Source: Larimichthys crocea (lineage: Eukaryota; Chordata; Actinopteri; Sciaenidae). Taken from it: 64,000 nucleotides of DNA. Below the pieces are notes generated by a model. It worked only from the letters and a program-made list of their open reading frames with translations. It ran no database searches and was not told the DNA's origin. The translations under genes were made by a program, and so were the position numbers. The DNA is taken from contig NC_040016.1 in assembly GCF_000972845.2 (NCBI RefSeq), positions 26,013,795 to 26,077,794 of the forward strand. Reading direction: 5' to 3'. Position 1 is the first letter of the stretch; every line of letters begins with the position of its first letter. Positions 22,447-34,302 of this stretch are shown here, in pieces.

Positions 22447-25055
22447 ACACACACACACGCACACAGTGCTGTCTTCCTCAGTTGTCCTGTAGTGGCACAA
22501 ACAGCATTATACACAGAGAGAAACTGCGGCTGCATTATGTCTGAATCTCAGGTCTGTAAGAAGACGCCAGCAGAGAAACGTCACGAAGCATCGAGTACTT
22601 TCATTTCATAATAATTCATATTTCTACTTCATATAAGAGGACAACATTCACAGGAATGTTACTAGGTTACCATAATGATGCAAAGCTGCTATGGTGAAAA
22701 CAGAAATGTTGTTTGGTGAGCCTCAGGGCAGGACTCCGACGCAGAGCAGATGTAATTAAAGTGAACTTTATTCAGGAACGGCAGCAAGAGGAATCCTCCG
22801 AACACAGTGGAAATAAAAAACTCCTGATGGCTGTGAAAGGAAAGTCGCTCTGAAAGGAGGAAAAACACTGTGAACCTGACTACACCACCGAAACACACTA
22901 ACCTGTCCTCATCCAAGAACCCAGGTCATCTGTCCGAACAGATCAAAACTCTGACAAACCAAAGGCGCCAAGAAACACTTTGAACTACCTGGAGGAAACG
23001 CACAGAAGGATTTAATCTGAAACACAAAGTCTCTAAACTATCAAACTGAACACTAAAACTAAGCTACTAAGAGAAAGGCAGCGGAGCAGGGCAAAGATCC
23101 ACGGTACGAGACCAACACACAGACTATTATAACACATGGAGGGAAGGCAGACAATCACACAGGTGACACATGAAGAGCAAGTGACCTGAAACAACTTTTC
23201 AAAATAAAACAGGAAATGACGAGACAAAAACACGACATGACCTCAGCGTGGTGTGACACCTCTGTAATAAACCGACCTGAGAGATCATCTTTACCAAAAA
23301 CAGCTCCGTGCTTTATCGATCAATCAAGTTATGCAGCAGAAAGAAGAGAAATCATCAACACCACGCTGTGTGCGTCGTCCTGTAACGAGTTAACGTTAAA
23401 CGACAAAAATCAGGGACTGGGTTAAAATAAGTCGGCCTACGTTACACGTCACAAGTCACGTATGTAACTTAGACGTCGCCATGTTGACTTGGGTCATCAA
23501 AGTCCACCTCGCTCTGACCTCTGCACGTAGACTTTGTCGCTCGTTGCATCACCTGAAGTCGATGGAGGACCGAGCAGGTCCACAAGTTCAGCACAGAGTC
23601 TGCATGGAGGACCGAGCAGGTCCACAAGTTCACCACAGAGTCTGCATGGAGGACTGAGCAGGTCCACGAGACTCTTTAATAAAACGACTTGTGATTGTCA
23701 GCGTGTTTGAGCTGTTGTTTGATCGACTCTTCGAGTGACTGCAGACTTCGACTGTGGTTCAAGGGTTAAACTGATGCTGGACGCTGGTCCATGTTCCTCT
23801 GACTTTCTCTAGCGCCACCATGAGGTTCACAATAACTCAATAACTTAACGATTGGACGGATTCACTCAGTCTGAAGCACAAACATGCCAAACTAAGATTT
23901 TCATTAATACTTCCAGTATGGTACTGGTCCAGAAGGTCCAGAAGGTCCAGAAGGTCCAGAAGCACCAGCACACAGAGTACAGACTTCTTCAAACTAACGC
24001 TGCCTCTGTCGGAGCTTTTCCACTCACTCTGTTTTCGTGTCGCAGAGACGATGAGTTAACTCTGGATCCGAGCCCTGCTCAGCCCACCGGCTGAATCCAG
24101 ACTATTGTTGCATACCGATCCAATCAGTGCAGGTTTGGTCCCATCCATCAAACTCAGCACTATCAGTCCAGTCATTAGCGGTGCTACTGAACCATGCTGC
24201 AGTTTCTGTTAACCCAAATGAGATGTCTGCGATGCTGCCGCGCCGTGCTCTCCCCACCAGCTCTGTGATCTATGCCTTCATTTCCTGCCCCAGCTCGGCT
24301 TGTTTTGGCTCTGACGAGAGATACGGGAGGTGTCGGACTGGATACTGGTGATACTGGTGATACTGGAAAAGGAACCGGAGCTCATCAGGCTTTGTATTAG
24401 ATTTTATTCTTTTGATTTTATTTGTTTTACAGCATCCGGATGACGGTGATGTTTCTCTTTCCTTCTCAGTAAATCTTGACTGGAGATCCTGACTAAATCT
24501 AACAGATGCAGATATTTTACAGTTTAAATCAAACTTTAATGTGGAATGACATCAGATCAATGTCCGACTGAAGACTTCATCAGCATCATCACGCATGTGT
24601 CTGATGACTCTTTGTGCGCACAGATCATGAGTGGATTCCTCAGAGGTCTTTTACAGTTTATATATTATTCTCCTTTTCTCTCCTCTGGACATGAAATCAT
24701 GACACTACTGAACATTTTGTGATTTATTGGAGGATGTCTGGGACACTGACAGGATTCATTCCACTTTCTTTCTCTTGCATCCACAGTTTCTCGTCCTGTT
24801 CCGCTCTCCTGGGCACAATTTCAATCCTCATAAAAAATAAATGTACATTTTTCCAATTCCCCTGAATCATAAACCTTTCTATGATTTTCTTTTTTATGTC
24901 TAACTCACCTGACGGTGCTGCCCCCTCAACATGAAGCCGACCGGGACCTGAGCAGCTGCCTCACTTCAGTCAGGCTGTTAGAAGCTGACGTTCAAGTTCC
25001 ACATGAATCACCTGTCCACATCCCTGCTGACAAGATTCACTGAAACACACTGTTT
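21088..25055. other. Long stretch without a recognised gene
   Basis: (CA)n lies at about 22394-22465. A three-copy tandem of about 42 bp (GGAGGACCGAGCAGGTCCAC core) is at about 23563-23675; it is unrelated to the 42-bp family. A 12-base repeat of CAGAAGGTC words is at 23928-23962. Bases 22690-23220 resemble a decayed interspersed element from memory only. No reading frame is convincing. Confidence 0.4.
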
Positions 25056-25201
25056 ACAGAGACCACGTCCAGGTTTAAGACAGTCTGCGGGGACGTCACG
25101 GAGACTACGTCCAGGTTTAAGACAGTCTGCGGGGACGTCACAGAGACAACGTCCAGGTTTAAGACAGTCTGCGGGGACGTCACGGAGACTACGTCCAGGT
25201 T
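25056..25201 (+). repeat. 42-bp minisatellite array 5 (41-bp variant)
   Basis: About 3.5 units in which TTTTAGACA is replaced by TTTAAGACA. It starts ACAGAGACCACGTCCAGG, the phase shared with other loci, and ends at GTCCAGG followed by unique TTGAATTC. Confidence 0.93.
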
Positions 25202-25746
25202 GAATTCAGGTGGAAACCAGTTTCCACTTATTCTGTAATTATCATTTGTCCTCTAACGAAGTTGGTTTCAGTCGGACATATTTAAATCTCCAGTTCTAAC
25301 GATGTACTTCGTTCACCTCCAGCTGCCTTATTTGAACCTCCCACCTCGTCATGGCTTCCCTCCAACATCTGCAGCATGAAAACAGGAAGAGGCAAAACAC
25401 GTTTGAAGGTCAGGGAGATACCAGCAGAAGTGATGGAGCTACACGTTTGAAGGTCAGGGAGATACCAGCAGAAGTGATGGAGCTACGATTAATCTGCACT
25501 GTGACTTTAATAAAGATGCCGGATTTAAAATGTAGTGACACAGTCAGTGTGGAAACAGTATTTCTTGTTCTTGATCTGTTTGTTTTGGAGACCTTTGAGT
25601 ATATGAACTATACATATATATATAATATATATAATGTATATATATATATATATATTAATATATAGATATCATATATAATGATATATATTATAGTATGAGA
25701 TGCATTTGTGATGTCCTCTTATTCCCATAATCATAACGATGTATCC
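25202..25746. other. Short duplication and TA-rich tract
   Basis: A 43-bp tandem duplication (25399-25441 and 25442-25484; CGTTTGAAGGTCAGGGAGAT) makes a short plus-strand open frame that is not a gene. A (TA)n-rich tract follows at about 25610-25690. Confidence 0.7.
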
Positions 25747-26359
25747 ATTGACAGGATCTCAAGGTACAGCCGGGGTGACGAGGATGTTCAGTTCGTGAAC
25801 CTCTGTTCTTTGCAGATGATGTGGTTTTGTTAGGTTCATCAGACCATGAGCTTCAGCACACAATGGACCGGGTCATGGTTCTCTGCTGGAGCTCCGTTTG
25901 GAGTGCCCTGCTTCCCCTTCAGGTATCTCGGAGTCTTGTTCACGAGTGACGGTAAAATGCAGCACGAGATGGACGTTGTAGTTTCCTGAAGGCAAAGCTC
26001 TCGAAGTCCATCTACGTTCCATTCCTCACCTCTGGTCCTGAGCTTTGGGTAGAGACCGAAAAAACAAGATGGTGGCCCGGGTTCAGAGATCAGGTGTGGA
26101 ACCTGGATCTTCAGAGGGAGCTTGGAACAGAGCTGCTGCTTCTTCATGTTGAAAGGAGCCAGCTGAGGTGGTTCAACATTTGATCAGGATCCACCTGGGC
26201 GCCTTACTTTGGAGGTGATCCAACTGGCAGGACACCCCAGGACAGAGAACTTACTGGTGGGGCTACATAGCTCATCTAGCCTGGGAAGACCTCGCTCTGC
26301 TGGGGTGAAGAACGTCCTGGTAAACCTGCTGCCACCATGACCTGAGATGGATGGATGGA
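25747..26359 (+). mobile_element. I/Nimb-like LINE 3' fragment (pseudogene)
   Basis: Translation in shifting frames gives the end of a reverse transcriptase and the C-terminal region of a non-LTR retrotransposon. F-F-A-D-D-V-V-L-L is at 25806-25832 (catalytic F-A-D-D at 25809-25820), followed by R-Y-L-G-V-L-F-T-S-D-G near 25922-25955. Further on are H-V-E-R-S-Q-L-R-W-F near 26145-26177 and a P-T-G-R-T-P-Q-D-R-like segment. A part of the reverse transcriptase between these motifs is deleted, and stops and frameshifts are frequent. It ends in GATGGATGGATGGA, a tail typical of this group. The clade call is from memory. Confidence 0.8.
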
Positions 26360-26692
26360 CTTTTCTCTATATGGAAGAACATATGTGGGTCAGGTTGACA
26401 CAATGACTATATCAGTAACTACAGGAGAGCAAACAGATGGAGATAACAGAGTTTCTTCATCTGTTTGCTCAAGGTGAATAACACCTCCTTCATCTCAAAC
26501 AGGGTGGAGGGAGTCGAGCTGCATCTGAAGCTGAGCCAGATTTTAAACACACAGGTAAGAGATTTTAAAAATGGAAAGAAGGAACAGAACACCTGGAACG
26601 AGCTCCCGGCGACGTCAGCTACCTTTAAATATCTGCAAGACCAAATGTCCGTGTGAAGGTGAACAGATGAAACACAAAAACACAATCTGTTC
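26360..26692. other. No feature recognised
   Basis: Short unique stretch between the LINE fragment and the next 42-bp array. Open frames on both strands overlap and show no motif. Confidence 0.5.
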
Positions 26693-26854
26693 TGAGACTG
26701 TCTAAAACCTGGACGTAGTCTCCGAGACGTCCCCGCAGACTGTCTAAAACCTGGACGTAGTCTCCGTGACATCCCCGCAGACTGTCTAAAACCTGGACGT
26801 AGTCTCTGTGACGTCCCCGCAGACTGTCTAAAACCTGGACGTAGTCTCTGTGAC
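26693..26854 (-). repeat. 42-bp minisatellite array 6
   Basis: Just under four units, inverted. In the unit's own orientation the left edge is GTCACAGAGAC, again the shared phase. Confidence 0.94.
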
Positions 26855-27279
26855 TGTCATCAGTCTGTTTAACACATCGATCTCTTTAACTAATTATTTA
26901 TTTCGCTAATGAAGTGCACCTGCATGCATCAAACATTTTCTTTTGTTTTTAATTAAAAACATCTGGCACACATTAAATAATTTGACGTGAGAACAGAAGG
27001 ACGTTCACTTTTTATAATTATTAAAGAGTTCTCGTCATCTTAAAGACGATGACTTTCAGCAGATTTATGTCAAATCTGGACTTTGTTTCAGGAGCAGCAG
27101 ACGAGCCTGAAGCCATCAGTCATTCAACCTTGGTTTCTTTGTTTATGTTAATTACACCAAGGTATCAGTGAGTCTGACAATGATAGAGTGGTCATTAGAA
27201 ATGCAACATATAGCACATTAATATTCATTTCAGACCAAATTAAGTATCATGGTGAATTTTGCAGGATGTTTTCTGAGGT

Positions 27280-27325
<46 letters not shown>

Positions 27326-27515
27326 ATCCAGCCCTAGATGTCCACTGGCTCAAGAAGAAGTCCAGTCCATCAGACAGCAGACTGCCACAGGTCCTTCACT
27401 CTGCTCTGACTCTTTAAAACCAGCCGTGACTTCATGAGACATCTCTGCTCCACCAAGACGACGTGGACAAAATCCAGAGGGACACGTGGACATGTTTGAA
27501 TTCAAACACTTCTCT
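26855..27515. other. Unique stretch with CA tract
   Basis: (CA)n at 27282-27323. No gene is recognised; AT-rich between 26900 and 27030. Confidence 0.5.
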
Positions 27516-27717
27516 GTAGTACTCTGTGTACTTCCTGGTGTAGTACTCTGTGTATTTCTTAGTGTAGTACTCTGTGTACTTCTTGGTGTAGTACTCTGTG
27601 TACTTCCTGGTGTAGTACTCTGTGTACTTCTTGGTGTAGTACTCTGTGTACCTCCTGGTGTAGTACTCTGTGTACTTCTTAGTGTAGTACTCTGTGTACT
27701 TCTTAGTGTAGTACTCT
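27516..27717 (+). repeat. 24-bp minisatellite
   Basis: About 8.4 units made of GTAGTACTCTGTGTAC plus TTCYTRGT. Twenty-four is a multiple of three, so both strands stay open (Y-T-K-K-Y-T-E-Y on the minus strand); these frames are by-products. Confidence 0.95.
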
Positions 27718-27871
27718 AATTCCAGCATGTCGTGTGTGAACTTACTCACATCGTCATCCCCGGGACCGACCCGGCGCTCTCGGCCCAGACTGATTTCTGG
27801 ACCGTTCATGAAGAGTCTGCAGGTTCTGAAAGCAGAAAAACAAAATGGTTTCCACACTCACCATGTGACGG

Positions 27872-27914
<43 letters not shown>

Positions 27915-28332
27915 CTGGGGACTCCTGGTATTGACTTGACTAATGTCTCTTTTATAGACAACATCACAGCAGCACCATTACAATCATGAAAGTCAATACG
28001 AGTGACGAGGAACAGCTAAATACATTTTTATGACAGTCGTCTGTCTTCATAAAACACTCGGCGGCAGCTTGTGCGCTCATAAAACAGAGGCGGGAAAACA
28101 AACGAGGACCAGGAGCTTTTAAAGCTTTATTAAAATGAAAATGGACTCCCCGCCGCAGCGCCGTGCGATAACTCCGATTAAAGAGCGAGGGATCATGTGA
28201 GCCACACATTAAGCTTATGGATCCGTGCCTGTTAATGTAAATCCCATCATGCTTCAGAAAGCCGAGTGTGTGTGTGTGTGTGTTTATAGACTGAATATGA
28301 TGGGTTTTTGAACAGGTATGACTGATGATGAT

Positions 28333-28374
<42 letters not shown>

Positions 28375-28486
28375 AGGAAGCAATCTGTTTTCTCAAAGAT
28401 AAGACATGTTGATGTGTTTGTGCACGTGAGATAATGTGACGAATACACGCAGAGTGTTTAACGAGTGTGTAACGTATTAGCATGTT
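27718..28486. other. GT tracts and a possible conserved block
   Basis: (GT)n tracts at 27872-27912, 28266-28282 and 28333-28371. Bases 28110-28230 (TTAAAGCTTTATTAAAATG, GCGATAACTCCGATTAAAG) are complex, non-repetitive and look like a candidate conserved non-coding element. No gene. Confidence 0.4.
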
Positions 28487-28590
28487 CACGGAGACTACGT
28501 CCAGGTTTTAGACAGTCTGCAGGGACGTCATGGAGACTACGTCCAGGTTTTAGACAGTCTGCGGGGACGTCACAGAGACTACGTCCAGGT
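28487..28590 (+). repeat. 42-bp minisatellite array 7
   Basis: About 2.5 units starting CACGGAGACTACGTCCAGG directly after unique GCATGTT, and ending at GTCCAGG followed by unique TTCAAATT. A clean short insertion-like copy. Confidence 0.94.
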
Positions 28591-29090
28591 TCAAATTAAA
28601 ATGATCTGATGATGACATGAGATGATAAATCAGAGGATCTCAACGTCTCGAGGAATCATCTCCAGCTGATTTCATGACAATCCATGTGGAGCAAAAGGTT
28701 GGAGATGAACATGAGAAGGTAATTCATCATCAGCCAGGATCAGGTCAACCTGCCCTTTAGAAATAAACTCAGCCTCCACCTTTGTGAAAAGGTTTGAGAA
28801 ATGATCACTGCTTCAAATTCAAAGATTTATTCATCCTTTCTGTTCTTTTCATCTCGTTCTCACAGAACCTTGTGATCCAGACAGTTTTCTATTCACCACA
28901 GTCTGAAAGTTAAAAAGAACGAGAGCTCAAGCCGTCAAAGCAAATGTAAATATGTGTGTAACACAGGAGGAAATATGTGTCAGCGGGCAGAACCACACTC
29001 AGAATTTAATGATTTGGGTTCATTAGTTAGAGTTAAAAGTTACAGCTAAGCCTGACTGAGATAATCTGCGGAAAATACTGCAGAAAAACA
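28591..29090. other. No feature recognised
   Basis: Unique AT-leaning sequence without coding signal. Confidence 0.5.
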
Positions 29091-29283
29091 CAGAACAGAA
29101 CCTCTAAACCAGTCTAACAGTAAACACAGCAACAGAACCTCTGAACCAGCAGTGTCCAGTCTAACAGTGAACACAGCAACAGAACCTCTGAACCAGCAGT
29201 GTCCAGTCTAACAGTGAACACAGCGACAGAACCTCTGAACCGGCAGTGTCCAGTCTAACAGTGAACACAGCGACAGAACCTCT
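29091..29283 (+). repeat. 47-bp minisatellite array E
   Basis: About four units, the first truncated. Lead-in ACAGAACAGAACCTCTAAAC. There is no right flank of the parent element; it breaks off at CCTCTAATCCGCC. Confidence 0.93.
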
Positions 29284-29964
29284 AATCCGCCTCATTTCAA
29301 ACCTGCAAATTGCAGCAGATACAGATGAATCGTATGTTTCGATCCTCACATCCTCCTCAGTCTCAGAAAACAGAGATTCAGAACTTCATGATCGATTCTG
29401 AAACCTTCAGCTCGTTGAGCAGGAGGACCTGACGGAGGAGGCAGAGACAGTTTAACACAGAAAGATGGATGGAGACGGAGAGGGAGGAGGCATGGTGGAG
29501 ATCTCAGAGGGTTTGGGGCCATTGAAATTCCTCAGCAGTCATTACACGCTCCTGTGGCTGAAGCCCAGAGCCCGACTCCCCCTTTACCCAGAGCCCTGAG
29601 ACAGACCATCAATCAGACCTCCTCTATCTGCTCTCAGTGTGTGTGTGTGGATGATGCTCCTTCTCGCTAACACTTTATCTGCCTATTTTTACTTGTTTTC
29701 TCATTGTCACTTCTCCTCACATGCAGCCCTGGCAGCCTGCAGCCCTCCCCCTGACTGCACACACTATTCTGGGCCTGGGAATCCTCAGCGAAGCTGCAGA
29801 ACGAGTGGACCGGTTTCCATCAGAGAACAAACTGAGGCTGATCTGCTCAGACGTTTCCGGTAACTGTCCCGTAATCAAGTGGACGAAGGTTCATGTCAGG
29901 ATACGAAGCAGATCACGTTTCCGTGAGTCGTCTGTCTGCGCTTATTCCAAACAGACATCAGTCT
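29284..29964. other. No confident gene
   Basis: Overlapping plus-strand frames at 29639-29969 look weakly coding but carry no motif and no splice context I trust. Confidence 0.4.
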
Positions 29965-30210
29965 GTTAGCTGCTGTTAGCTCAGTCTGTTAGCTGCTGTT
30001 AGCTCAGTCTGTTAGCTGCTGTTAGTTCATGTTAGTTCAGTCTGTTAGCTCAGTCTGTTAGCTGCTGTTAGTTCATGTTAGCTCAGTCTCTTAGCTGCTG
30101 TTAGTTCATGTTAGCTCAGTCTGTTAGCTGCTGTTAGCTCAGTCTGTTAGCTGCTGTTAGCTGCTGTTAGCTCAGTCTGTTAGCTGCTGTTAGCTCAGTT
30201 TGTTAGCTGG
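29965..30210 (+). repeat. 23-bp TTAGCT-rich minisatellite
   Basis: Irregular units of CTGCTGTTAGCTCAGTCTGT plus TAG, some with TTCATGTTAG inserted. The right end, TTAGCTCAGTTTGTTAGCTG then GACT, is identical to words at 1172-1200 of element Y, so this may be a third, expanded relative of that element's start. Confidence 0.85.
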
Positions 30211-30439
30211 ACTTTTATTCAGTCAAGATCAATAAAACTGGAAATTTGAATATTTTATGTTTATCGTCGTCTTAACTTTTAAACAGATGAATTTGTGATT
30301 TTTCTCCAGAGAAGATCCGGTAGAGTTACCAAGAGTTGTTAGTAAGTCGGTAATTTGCCCAAAACATCGTCGTTGCCTGGGTTGATGCATGTTAAAAAGG
30401 TGGAAACGCTTCTTTGAATCACATTTCTTCACTTTATCA

Positions 30440-30520
30440 TATTTTCAAAATAAGAGTCCCTTCAAAATAAGACTTTGCTCATTGTAGTGAAGACATGATA
30501 ATTGCTAACATTTGCGGCTC
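30440..30520 (-). repeat. Dispersed repeat fragment shared with 48.15 kb
   Basis: About 75 bases match 48145-48220 in inverted orientation; shared words on the minus strand are TTAGCAATTATCATGTCTT, AATGAGCAAAGTCTTATTTT and GAAGGGACTCTTATTTT. It is probably the end of a non-autonomous element. Confidence 0.7.
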
Positions 30521-31139
30521 ATCCTTTAATACCATCGTCCTCTCTCGAACAAACAAACCACAGACTCAGACGTAGAAGCTGCTTCATGAGATAAAACGTG
30601 TTGGCGATGCCTCAGATTTATCTGGAACTTTAACATAACGAGTCTTGGTCCGACCTAACTGCTGCATAATGTTCCATACACTGTGGTGTGCAGACAAAGG
30701 ATGAATACGAAGCACAAAGAGAAGAGTGAACGTGAAGTGCTGCAGCGCTGTCAGAGCTTCGACTGACGACAGTTAGTTCAGAAACTGCAGCTGCTGATAA
30801 AAAACACAACGAGTCGACTTCCAGAAAACCTGGAGGCCATTCACAAATCAAACCGCTGTCCCTCCGGTAACTAATTCAGTCCAGTAATCTGTGAATAAAT
30901 TCAGTTTCTCCCGTCAGCTTTATTTTTTAAAGGTTTTTGTTGTTTTGCCCAGGAAGAGAAAAAGTGACTGCGGCTGTTTGAAGTTCGACATCTGGAGGAA
31001 ATACATTTGCATATGAAGCTCCATTCAAAGAGGACAGAGGCAAACCTGCACCTGTCTTTAAAAGTCTGAATCCAGAGGTCAGCAAGAAGGATTCATCAGG
31101 AGCAAATCCTCTGCAGCTTAAAGGTTATCCGAACATCAG

Positions 31140-31172
31140 GACTGTCTAAAACTAGGCTTAGTCTGTCTGATG
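31140..31172 (-). repeat. Solitary diverged 42-bp family unit
   Basis: GACTGTCTAAAACTAGGCTT then AGTCTGTCTGA aligns with the inverted 42-bp unit with several substitutions. No tandem neighbour is present, so it is either an old relic or a monomer that never expanded. Confidence 0.6.
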
Positions 31173-33573
31173 ACAAAGTAAAGCAGTGAAAATACTTTGA
31201 ACAGCGTACACTCCAAAAGATATTCATGTTTTTTATCATAAATACATTTACATGTTTACGTACATAACATGTAAAAATGAATCTCTCTGTTCTGCAGAGT
31301 TCCCAGGTGAAGTTTCAAAGCGGTGGATCTAGATTTGGATTGTGTTCGGCGTTTGTGACGTGACTCCTCTTTGAAGTAAATTGCTCTTTGCTTCTCTTAA
31401 AGTCGACGTGGAGTCAACTTTAATGGCTCGGAGAGTCTTCAGAGAGCCTTTCATTCACAGCAGACACACTCGGAGAGAGAGACTCTTTGTCTTCTTCATT
31501 TCCAGCCTGTTGCATCAGTGTGATTCTTTTTTCATCCAGTCAGTAATGACGCTCTCCAGGGTGTGTTCGGCTCTTTTGTCCTGCTCAGTGGATTTCTACA
31601 GAGAACATGGAGTCGACGGACTTGGACATAAAACAACATGAAAACTGTTTAAACAAAGGTTTGGTCCATTTGGCCCGTTTAAAATAAGTGTTTACTTAAC
31701 AAGTGGTTAGGCTAAAGCTGTGTGTCCATGAGGAGTGTCTGAAAACAGACGGGAAGGTGGATGACGGTCACAGTCTGACACTGATCTCCAGTCGAGCATA
31801 AGTGGATCATGACAACTTCAAATATTTGAATACTTCTCTTACAAAGACTCCATCTTACCATTTAAAACCTCCATCATGCTCTGACATCACAGCGCTGCAG
31901 GTTGAAATGTTGGTAGAATCATTAGGAAACACTTCATGTGTCTGCGCCGTGCAGGCGAACTCATCTGAATGTTGAGGTAAAAGCTTCATCGTGCTTTATG
32001 AGGCGTGTTTTATGAATTAGCGGAAAGCACTTAACTTCCTCACAGACGTGATTTTGTTCAATATTTTAGTGATTAAGTGACAGTTTGTGTTTGGTTGCAC
32101 ATTGGTTCCTGCCCTCTCATTTACAGATTCACTTTCTGCATGTTTGAGCAACAAAAACACGTTGATGGAGGTCGTGTTCAGTTCTTCAGCGCACTGGATC
32201 CGTCACTTCATCTTTAAGCTTTCACCTGAAGAGACGTTAAACTATGGACCAGGATCTCTCTATCACAGACAGATGTTGCACAAACTCCTCGAGTCTTCGA
32301 ATCCTCACGATCACCTGCCATATCTTCGAGTCAGCCACCTCAGCAACCCACATTCCCCAACACCGTTGGCTTCGATCCTCCAACAAGGCCAACGTTGTTG
32401 TTGGTGTCACCTTCCAGCAGCTCCAGAGGAAGATCCCGTCTTCAGCGTCCAATGGATGTCACCGGTTTCTTAGCGCATCTCTCTGAATAGTTTGGGGTTC
32501 AGGGGCTCTAACGAACCTGAGTTCCCCGACAACACTCGACTGTCCCTCAGCTTCAAATAGATCCAACTGGACAGTCGCTCGCCTGAAGCAATCATTCATT
32601 TAGTGACCGCTCCGACAACCTTTCATCCCTCCTGCAGTTCATCATCTCCGTTCACCTTTGTCTACAATATGCAATAAATCGTTCTATATCTATATCCAGA
32701 CTGCTGTGGTCTTTGTCCATGAATACTCTGATGAATTCTCAGGACTGTGCAGTCACACATACTTCAGTTTTCAGTCCATAGATCCTCATGACCGACACTT
32801 CTTCAGCCTGAGTACTGCATGCTCTGCACTCATGCTGCTCAGACATGACCGGACCGGTCTATCCAGATCTGAATTGAACAGCGTCTTCTTACGGCCGGCA
32901 TGAGCTGGATTTGGAAACATTTTAAAAAACATCTCGTATCCAGGGCAACTATAACGTTGATTGACAGGAAACTTTCCTGTCGTTGGTGTCATCCTGACAC
33001 TGAAACTCTTTTGGTTTTATTATCTCGCGTCAATCCGAGCATGTCAAACTGTGTGTTAGTGCAGGACGGAGGACATGACTATGATCAGGCTGCAGTGTAT
33101 TCATATATTCATGTGGTCTGATCTACATGTTGATATTAGTCAACATTATTTTTGCCTCATTTGCTGCACGGATAAAATTTACATTTAGGAATTTGATGTA
33201 CAAAACGCAAAGCAGCGTCTGATGTGTGCAGACATTAGATGTCGGCACTTGAATGAACAAAATTGAGCCGTAAATGTCACTGCATTTGCATATTAATTAG
33301 GGTGAAGATATCTCTGCTGACTGAACAACAGTCTAAGAAACAAACTCTGAACTCCTTGTTTCTGATTTCTGTCGACTTGTGACAGTTTCCATTGTCTGAT
33401 GAAGCCTCTAAACACAGATAATAAATTGATGATTTTGGGCTGTATGAATCTTTGTTCCCACTTCAGTCAGACAAACAGGTCATCATGATTCCCACGAGCC
33501 TCTTAATGAGATCAGTGTAATCATCCAGTCCACTCAGCACCAGCCTTTTAAATACACTACATCTACGCACACC

Positions 33574-33597
33574 GTCGCCTAGCAACTCTTTGATTGG
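33574..33597 (+). promoter_or_regulatory. X-box motif with inverted CCAAT box
   Basis: GTCGCCTAGCAAC at 33574-33586 is a strong RFX-type site, with ATTGG at 33593-33597. This is the same combination as at 669-703. Function not shown. Confidence 0.25.
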
Positions 33598-34010
33598 TCG
33601 TTAAGTATCGAATCAGCCCCCAACAACAGAATGAGGGACATCTCATTAAAAGCAGACAATAGTCTTATTTGTCCCGTTGATGAAAGCTCGACAGTAATTA
33701 CTCCACGAGTCCACGAGTCGTCCTCCAGATCCGAGGAAGACGGGAGCGAGATGTTTTGTTGCTTCCTGTTTTTCAGTGAGCAGACTCGGCATGATGTGAG
33801 ATCTCAGCTCAGGTGCTGCTCGTGGAGGATTGTCACTTCCTCTCTAAGCGTCTCTTTCATCTCTCATGCTTCCCTCTCAAACACACAAACGCACATTTTG
33901 TCATTCACACCTCTGACAGGTGAAGTGAACCACCCTGATGATCTCCTGTCAGTGGGCGGATCTATCAGGCAGCAGGTGAATATTTAAGTCAACGTGTGAG
34001 GAGCAGAAAA

Positions 34011-34302
34011 ATGGCCGAGCGTCGGGATTTAAGCAACTTTGAGAAGAACCAAACTGTGATGGCTTGATGCCCGGGTCAGAACATCTCCATCGCTGCAGCT
34101 CTTGGACCGACAAGGCTCATTGAAGCATATGGGAGGGAAGGCTGACCCGTACGGTCCAATCCAACAGACGAGTCACTGTAGCTCAAACTGCTGAAGAAGT
34201 TCATGCTGCTTCTGATAGAAAGCTGTCAGAACACAGTCTAACCACAGCTTGTTGCGCAGGGCATGCCGACCCGTCCACTGCTGAAAGACCCAACAATGTG
34301 AG
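34011..34302 (+). pseudogene. Tc1-like transposase remnant, internally deleted
   Basis: The start (M-A-E-R-R-D-L-S-N-F-E-K) and following GQNISIAAALG-like segment match the N-terminal helix-turn-helix region of fish Tc1-like transposases. At about 34105 the sequence jumps to the later segment read as P-T-R-L-I-E-A, so roughly 100 bases are missing. A downstream region encodes remnants of A-E-E-V-H-A-A-S-D-R-K-L-S in another frame. Stops (TGA at about 34056) and frameshifts abound, and the DDE catalytic core is absent. Terminal inverted repeats are not evident nearby. Confidence 0.85.

Larger units (their letters stand above)
30211..34010. other. Long stretch without a recognised gene
   Basis: Listed inside it are a repeat fragment at 30440-30520, a solitary 42-bp unit at 31140-31172 and an X-box pair at 33574-33597. 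Octamer words occur at about 31008 (ATTTGCATATG) and 33283 (ATTTGCATATTAATTAG). Frames at 32087-32473 and 33631-33987 overlap frames on the other strand or lack motifs. Confidence 0.4.

Noticed and set aside
27432..27857. Tyr/Lys/Thr repeat frame on the minus strand
   Set aside because: It is the 24-bp minisatellite; an equally long Val/Leu-rich frame exists on the other strand.
29721..29969. 82-codon plus-strand frame
   Set aside because: Weakly protein-like but no homology I recognise and no good splice sites.
32087..32486. Overlapping plus- and minus-strand frames of 71-128 codons
   Set aside because: Three mutually overlapping frames without motif or splice context; chance opening in GC-balanced DNA.
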